NCBI GenBank assembly: GCA_934693235.1 | Contig: CAKUUY010000006.1 | Location: forward strand, 1 to 64,000 | DNA from: an uncultured Candidatus Melainabacteria bacterium | Lineage (GTDB): Bacteria > Cyanobacteriota > Vampirovibrionia > Gastranaerophilales > Gastranaerophilaceae | Length of the DNA: 64,000 bases | Direction: 5' to 3' | Part shown: one piece after another, positions 59,159 through 64,000 of the stretch | How the letters are laid out: each line of letters begins with the position of its first letter | How positions within the stretch are numbered: the first letter of the stretch is position 1 | Program-made: the position numbers and the translations under genes | Notes under the pieces: model-generated | The model's input: only the letters and a program-made list of their open reading frames with translations | Database searches by the model: none | What the model was told of the DNA's origin: nothing

Positions 59159-60320
59159 TATTTAATACCTCTCGATAAACGTTATATGTCATCTCTGCTG
59201 CATTTTCATAACTATAAAAGTCGAAATATTCTTCAGGAAGTTTTATATCTTTTGGATTATTGTAGGCTTTTAATATTGCATTTTTAATTGAATTAATATC
59301 GTAAGGATTACAAACAAAACCATATTTATCAAATTGATAATATTTTATAGGGCAAAATTTTTCATTGGAAACAACGATTTGACTCCCACACATTAAGGCC
59401 TCTAATGTTGCCAATCCTGGGCTTTCTCTAAATGAAGCTAATACATGAACCCTAGCTCTTTTATACAAAGAAAATAAATCCTCGGGAGGAATTTTGTTAG
59501 TAAAATATACATTTCCTCTTTGTTCAGCTAATTCTTTTAATTTTAAGTAATAATGTTCATCTCTTACTCCGCCTGCAAATATAATCGGAATTTCGATATT
59601 TTTATACAGAGACAGGATAACTCCTAATTGATTCTTTAAAGGCTCTATACCAGCTGCTTCCAACACAAAACCATTTATATCAGACATAAAACCCGTATCG
59701 ACATGTTTCCTTACAAAAGAAATATCTACCGCATTTGGTATAGCGGTATATTTTTCATTTATAAGATTATAATTTAGTGCAATATCCTTACAAAGGACAA
59801 ACATTTCTTCGTCCGAATTAGGAATTATTGAATCCGAAAGTTTCAGAATTTCTTTTCTTACAATTTTAAATTTTCGACTTCCAAATACATTTTGTATTTT
59901 TTTTCTATATTTAGGAATTACATATGCGATTGGCAATATTATAAACAAATTAAAGAATAAGCATAGTTTTTCTAATAGAAAATTTGTTTTGTAATTTAAA
60001 AATTTAGAGATAAAAAATGTAAGAAAAAAAGTATGAGTTAAATTCCAATAAATTGTATTTACAACCACTTTTTTATCATGTTTTTTTAGTAATTTTACAA
60101 TATCTAATACATTTAAATTTGCTGCAATACCCCAAAAATGATATATATCATAATTTAAATATTTCTCACCATAAACAAAATTATCTATTGTGATAATATC
60201 AATACAAACATTATGTTTTTTTTTAATATATTCTATTATTTTTGTGACCTGAACTGTATCCCCGCCAAAAATATTATAAAAATCAGGTCTTGTAATACAT
60301 AAAATTCTTAAATTATCCAT
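59142..60320 (-). CDS. GT4 glycosyltransferase 2
   Basis: A 392-residue GT-B glycosyltransferase: N-terminal FGGDTVQVTKIIEYI, and in the C-domain EAAGIEPLKNQLGVILSLYK, IFAGGVRDEHYY and the donor site ESPGLATLEALMCGSQIV. It resembles the other GT4 in the cluster (61703; shared GGDTVQ, EALMCG and a CP(I/V)KYY(Q/E)FDKYG stretch), so the two are probably paralogs acting on successive sugars. Overlaps wzy by 8 bp. Confidence 0.9.
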   Translation of the reverse strand: MDNLRILCITRPDFYNIFGGDTVQVTKIIEYIKKKHNVCIDIITIDNFVYGEKYLNYDIYHFWGIAANLNVLDIVKLLKKHDKKVVVNTIYWNLTHTFFLTFFISKFLNYKTNFLLEKLCLFFNLFIILPIAYVIPKYRKKIQNVFGSRKFKIVRKEILKLSDSIIPNSDEEMFVLCKDIALNYNLINEKYTAIPNAVDISFVRKHVDTGFMSDINGFVLEAAGIEPLKNQLGVILSLYKNIEIPIIFAGGVRDEHYYLKLKELAEQRGNVYFTNKIPPEDLFSLYKRARVHVLASFRESPGLATLEALMCGSQIVVSNEKFCPIKYYQFDKYGFVCNPYDINSIKNAILKAYNNPKDIKLPEEYFDFYSYENAAEMTYNVYREVLNNENPI

Positions 60321-61713
60321 ATTTTCTCCTTTTTTTTACAAAAATTAAAAATAGTGCTATAACAATAAATACATATGGCTGATTTAAATTAGAATCATAA
60401 AAAGATGTTATTATATAAAATAATATAAAACAATATCCTCCATAATAAGAAAAAACAGATTGATTTATAACACTACAGCTGTTTGTTTTTTTTATCAATT
60501 CATACAAAAACTTATAGAACAAAAATAAGCCGCAAATTCCTATTTCAGAAAAAATTTTAATAAAAATCGAAGAAGCCGGTGCGGTTTTTCCCGCCGCAAC
60601 AAATAACATTAATTCTTCTGTCAATGGAACTTTTGACATTGAAAGCTTATCAGCAATAATATATGCCATATTGCCATAACCAATACCGGTAAAAAAGTTT
60701 TTAACTGCAATATCTATTGCATTTATATATATAATTAATCTAGTAGCTAAAGACGGTTCTGCGACAATAAAAGCATCGAAACTACTTATATTTTGAAAGA
60801 CAAGCTTAATCCTATTTAAATAGGTATCTGAAATATCAATATTAAATACAAATGTAGGAATAATTACGAATATAAATAAAATCAAAAAAAGAAATATTCT
60901 CTTATTAAATATCCTTTTGTAATATTGTTTTCTAATAATAAAATAATAACCAGTAAATAATAAATTGAAAATTAAAAAGATAGGAGACTGTGTCAATATT
61001 AACGTCATCCACATCATCGGAATAATTGTTAATTTTATATTTTTTTCAATAACACGACTTTTAATAATTTTATATTGTTTGGTACATAATTCATATATAA
61101 TAGGGGAAAATATAGTAGTATAATATCCAAGATAAGAAGGCTCTTCAAAAATAGATCGTATTCTTGGCAAATTATTAACAACCAACCGAGCCGAATCATA
61201 ATTATCATAGATTAATAATCTTTTATTGCTAAATATATTTATAATATCCTTAAAAATAGAAATATCAAAAGTATAAACAAAAAACTCAAATAAGCCTAAC
61301 AAATATATAAAAAAAGAAAATAAAAAAATAAATTTTAGCAAAGATTTTATTTTTATATATTTAGGGACTAAAAAAATAATTAATATTGTAGGAAGCATAA
61401 CAGAGCATATTAAACCGCCAAGCATAGACGTAACAAGCCCACCAAAGTGAAACTGTCCCTTAATTATTCCTACAAAAATTGAGAATATTGCTAATAGAAA
61501 GAACAAACATAAATATTTAAAAGGTGTTTGCAAATAGTATTTTTTTGTTGTTAAATATAATTCTTTTGGTTTTAAAACTATAATCAATAAAGTTGAAATT
61601 AGCACAGCAAGTATATATACAGGAAAAAATTGATTACCAATCTTTATGCAGAATGCAGGTAAAAAAGAAAAAAGAATAAATAAACCTATTATAAATTTTA
61701 CATTAATTTTCAT
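60313..61713 (-). CDS. wzy: Wzy-type O-antigen/capsule polymerase
   Basis: A 466-residue polytopic protein with about 11 helices and a large loop that includes RSIFEEPSYLGYYTTIFSPIIYEL, a stretch typical of O-antigen ligase/polymerase proteins, and GIGYGNMAY. It would polymerise flipped repeat units in the periplasm. I use ATG 61713; an in-frame ATG six codons earlier also exists. It overlaps both neighbours. Confidence 0.82.
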   Translation of the reverse strand: MKINVKFIIGLFILFSFLPAFCIKIGNQFFPVYILAVLISTLLIIVLKPKELYLTTKKYYLQTPFKYLCLFFLLAIFSIFVGIIKGQFHFGGLVTSMLGGLICSVMLPTILIIFLVPKYIKIKSLLKFIFLFSFFIYLLGLFEFFVYTFDISIFKDIINIFSNKRLLIYDNYDSARLVVNNLPRIRSIFEEPSYLGYYTTIFSPIIYELCTKQYKIIKSRVIEKNIKLTIIPMMWMTLILTQSPIFLIFNLLFTGYYFIIRKQYYKRIFNKRIFLFLILFIFVIIPTFVFNIDISDTYLNRIKLVFQNISSFDAFIVAEPSLATRLIIYINAIDIAVKNFFTGIGYGNMAYIIADKLSMSKVPLTEELMLFVAAGKTAPASSIFIKIFSEIGICGLFLFYKFLYELIKKTNSCSVINQSVFSYYGGYCFILFYIITSFYDSNLNQPYVFIVIALFLIFVKKRRKYG

Positions 61714-62887
61714 TTCTTGACGTGCCTTCAATTAATTGTTTATAAGCTAAAAATGTTAATCTTGCAACGTTTTTATAGCTTATTTTGTTTATATAATCTT
61801 TATCTATTTGGTTGTAAGAATTTTTCATAACTCTAAGTATTGCGTTTTTTATTGAGCGAGGACTATAAGGATTACATATTTCTCCATATTTATCAAATTC
61901 ATAATATTTAACAGGACAATATTTATCGTTTGAAACAACAATAGGACAACCGCACATTAGAGCTTCCAAATTGACCAGCCCTGTTGTATCGCAAAAAGAT
62001 GGTAGTACATGACATATTGCATTTTTATATATTTGTATCAATTCTTTTTGTGGTAGTTGAGAGATAAAATACACATTTTTACTCTTTTCTGCCAGTTTTT
62101 TTATGTTCCTATATGTTCTTTCATTTTGTACTCTTCCAACTATAACAACACCAATATCTTTATTCTTATATAATGCTTTTATTAAATTATACTGATTTTT
62201 TGGAGATTCAATTCTTCCTGCAATAACAACATATTTTTTAGGTAGTTTTAATTCTGATTTATCATTAAAACAATTTGAATAAGCAGAAAAATCTGTTGCA
62301 TTCGGAATTACTACTGTCTTATTTTTTATGTAATTTACATCTAGATTAAAATCGTTTGCACATAAATTCATTTCTTCGGTTGAATTTGGTAATAATAAAT
62401 CTGCATTTTTTAATGCTTTCTGACGTAATGATACATATTCTTTTGTACAATATAATCCTTTCTCAATAAATTTATTAAATTTTTTATGCAACTGTGGAAG
62501 TTTCAATATAAAAATATTAAAAGTTTTAATGAGCATTTTCTTTATTTCATTAGAGATATTTATTGGATGTATTCCAATAAATTCAAGATATTTTACATAA
62601 TATGTATCAAGATAGTTCCAATGTATTGTCGACAAAACAACTTTTTTCCCTGTTGCTTTTGCTGCTTCAATAAATTTATTTGTTTCATTAATCGTTTCCA
62701 AATTAAATATATGAACAATTTGAGATTCATTATCCTCCAGTATTGCCTGCGGTGTAAGACAAATTTTAATATTAACCGGAAATAATTTTTCAAGAAATTC
62801 TTTTGTTTTAATCATTTGAACAGTATCACCACCAGTTTTTTCAAAACAATCTTTTCTATTAGCAAAAATTATGTGTAACTTATCCAT
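61703..62887 (-). CDS. GT4 glycosyltransferase 1
   Basis: A 394-residue GT-B enzyme. Visible: KTGGDTVQMIKTKEF at the start, VVIAGRIESPKNQYNLIKAL, VVIVGRVQNERTY and the donor-binding DTTGLVNLEALMCGCPIV. The start at 62887 follows GAGGAG and overlaps the upstream GT2 stop by one base; the frame is open further but without a site. Confidence 0.9.
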   Translation of the reverse strand: MDKLHIIFANRKDCFEKTGGDTVQMIKTKEFLEKLFPVNIKICLTPQAILEDNESQIVHIFNLETINETNKFIEAAKATGKKVVLSTIHWNYLDTYYVKYLEFIGIHPINISNEIKKMLIKTFNIFILKLPQLHKKFNKFIEKGLYCTKEYVSLRQKALKNADLLLPNSTEEMNLCANDFNLDVNYIKNKTVVIPNATDFSAYSNCFNDKSELKLPKKYVVIAGRIESPKNQYNLIKALYKNKDIGVVIVGRVQNERTYRNIKKLAEKSKNVYFISQLPQKELIQIYKNAICHVLPSFCDTTGLVNLEALMCGCPIVVSNDKYCPVKYYEFDKYGEICNPYSPRSIKNAILRVMKNSYNQIDKDYINKISYKNVARLTFLAYKQLIEGTSRNEN

Positions 62888-63807
62888 TATTTTCTCCTCA
62901 CTTTTGCAACAATTAATTTCAAAAAGAAATTTCCATAAATTAACATTGTCCAAAATGCTTTTTGAAAGATATTATAATCATTCCAAAAATATTTTCTGAA
63001 AAACTTCATCATAGATTCTGTGAATATCCATATTGATTTTGTTTTTATTTTTTTTGTTGTTACTCCGCCAATGTGAGTAGCTAAGGCTGTTGGAAGATAA
63101 ATAATTTTAAATCCTGCATCTTGTGCTCTGATTCCCCAGTCTGTTTCTTCTTGATACATAAAAAACTGTTCGTCCATTCCTCCAATTTCTTCAAATAATG
63201 ATTTTTTTACCATCATACAGCATCCGGATAAAGCACCGCATTCGTTTATTTCGTCACGATTCTTATGCCATAATGCATACCCATTAAGTGCTTCACATTT
63301 TGGAAATAATTTAGCTAAACCAATCAAATGGAATAATGTATCTTTTGGATAAGGTTTCCCTCTAAAGCAAGGCTGCATAAAACTACCATCTGGATTTAAA
63401 ATCTTAGGTCCAACCATTCCAACATTTTCATTATTATCTAAAAATTTGCTTAGAATTTTTAAAACATTATTGTGAAATATTACATCTGGATTTAAGATTA
63501 AGAAATTTCGTCCTTTGGCAATTTTCATACCATAATTATTAGCTTTTGCAAATCCCAAATTTTCAGAACATTTTACAACAGTTACGTTTTCATGTTTTAA
63601 AATATCAGTTAAAAACAAATAACTTTTATCATCTTTGTTGGAAAAATTATCAATTATAATTATTTCATATAATATATCTTTATTTTGTATGTATAAAGAC
63701 TCAATTGTTTCTTGTAAATATTTTCCTGCATTCCAATTAACAATAATAACGGATACATCAAATTTGTTGCTTGAATAATTTGAATGTTTTAAGTCAAATT
63801 TACTCAT
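62887..63807 (-). CDS. GT2 glycosyltransferase (rhamnosyltransferase-like)
   Basis: A 306-residue GT-A enzyme: VSVIIVNWNAGKYLQETIESL, IIIDNFSNKDD, SENLGFAKANNYGM, LILNPDVIF (metal-binding Asp), GALSGCCMMVKKSLFEEIGGMDEQFFMYQEETDWGIR cut into familiar pieces. This matches dTDP-rhamnose or related transferases of O-antigen/capsule loci. Overlaps the sugar-transferase gene by 8 bp. Confidence 0.9.
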   Translation of the reverse strand: MSKFDLKHSNYSSNKFDVSVIIVNWNAGKYLQETIESLYIQNKDILYEIIIIDNFSNKDDKSYLFLTDILKHENVTVVKCSENLGFAKANNYGMKIAKGRNFLILNPDVIFHNNVLKILSKFLDNNENVGMVGPKILNPDGSFMQPCFRGKPYPKDTLFHLIGLAKLFPKCEALNGYALWHKNRDEINECGALSGCCMMVKKSLFEEIGGMDEQFFMYQEETDWGIRAQDAGFKIIYLPTALATHIGGVTTKKIKTKSIWIFTESMMKFFRKYFWNDYNIFQKAFWTMLIYGNFFLKLIVAKVRRK

Positions 63808-64000
63808 GTCTTCCTCCTAGAGCCAAGAATACAGCTTTTACAAGGATTCCGATTTCCCAGAATAAGTTGCGGTGTTTTAGGTAATACAAGTCGTATTGCA
63901 ATTTTTCAGTTACATCATCTTCATTCACGCAATGCCCTTGATTAATTTGTGCCCAACCGGTCCAACCTGTTTTTGCCCACATTCTTGCGGCATAGCCTTT
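63800..64000 (-). CDS. initiating sugar-phosphate transferase (partial, C-terminus)
   Basis: The last 66 codons of a bacterial exopolysaccharide sugar transferase (WcaJ/WbaP/PglC-like). The KTGWTGWAQINQG and LQYDLYYLKHRNLFWEIGILVKA segments are the standard C-terminal motifs. It would move a sugar phosphate to undecaprenyl phosphate and start the repeat unit. The gene runs off the window edge. It is the first seen gene of the surface-polysaccharide operon. Confidence 0.88.
   Translation of the reverse strand, partial: KGYAARMWAKTGWTGWAQINQGHCVNEDDVTEKLQYDLYYLKHRNLFWEIGILVKAVFLALGGRHE

Noticed and set aside
1..64000. CRISPR arrays, insertion sequences, prophage or integrase genes
   Set aside because: No regularly spaced direct repeats, transposase or integrase motifs were seen; the tRNA-Asn shows no duplicated 3' end as an attachment site.

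Overview
The window is AT-rich bacterial chromosome, most likely from a gut-type Gastranaerophilales / 'Candidatus Melainabacteria' (Vampirovibrionia), the non-photosynthetic sister lineage of Cyanobacteria. This is an inference. It rests on a ycf23/DUF561 gene and a ycf63-type MlaE permease (cyanobacterial/plastid hallmarks) without any photosynthesis gene, on several pseudopilin-like proteins with an FTLAE(V/T)LITLGIIG start, and on lineage-style orphan proteins. It has an outer-membrane lipid permease, Wzx/Wzy/Wzz genes and c-di-AMP enzymes. No CRISPR array, rRNA or transposase gene was seen; there is one tRNA (Asn).

Layout. 0-3.3 kb: end of a membrane protein, a GNAT-like gene and two zinc medium-chain dehydrogenases. 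3.3-4.6 kb: a promoter, a leaderless mini-ORF interrupted by a G10 tract, a repeat-filled leader and a prepilin gene. 4.7-6.7 kb: a 51-residue CxxC protein, an orphan protein, rpmA and rplU. 6.8-13.9 kb: murF-mraY-murD-ftsW-murG-folC. 13.8-18.0 kb: a membrane glycosyltransferase, ycf23, a secreted trypsin-like protease and mlaE. 18.0-19.6 kb: a second copy of the G10 mini-ORF/leader/prepilin module. 19.6-23.1 kb: histidine kinase, response regulator and a degenerate PilB/GspE-like ATPase in one operon. 23.2-30.1 kb: two orphan proteins, a radical SAM-DUF2344 fusion, RNase E/G, two small membrane proteins and panE. 30.3-36.8 kb: an HD-GYP-like protein, dgkA, ybeY, a PgpH-type 7TM-HD protein and two glycosyltransferases. 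36.9-39.1 kb: two coupled orphan membrane proteins. 39.2-45.5 kb: a YitT protein, cdaA, lysA, a UbiA/MenA prenyltransferase, a ROK kinase and nanE. 45.6-51.2 kb: M16 peptidase, family-4 uracil-DNA glycosylase, a third prepilin with a C10 tract in its start, a Bax-inhibitor-like protein, an ABC exporter and tRNA-Asn. 51.4-64 kb: one long minus-strand surface-polysaccharide operon (sugar transferase, glycosyltransferases, Wzy, pyruvyl-transferase fusion, Wzx, Wzz) ending in a radical SAM enzyme, a PAP2 phosphatase and a lipid kinase.

The most unusual system is the prepilin set. All three G/C10 tracts seen in this AT-rich window lie in or just upstream of prepilin genes. At two loci the tract sits at codons 19-22 of a conserved leaderless mini-ORF (EELKxxEFGMKxAVGGG). 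In both, the same -1 change of frame at the tract would join it to a long open frame that shares an AKR...QLGSE peptide. This is what phase variation or slippage-gated expression would look like. In one prepilin a 22-bp word, also found just after the other G tract, lies in frame between two copies of the FTLAE processing signal.

A second theme is a class of apparently leaderless genes in which the -10 box ends exactly 6 nt before the ATG and no Shine-Dalgarno sequence is present (starts at 1150-, 3343+, 18080+, 23072-, 23201+, 30134-, 45454-). Most other genes have clear GGAG-type sites.
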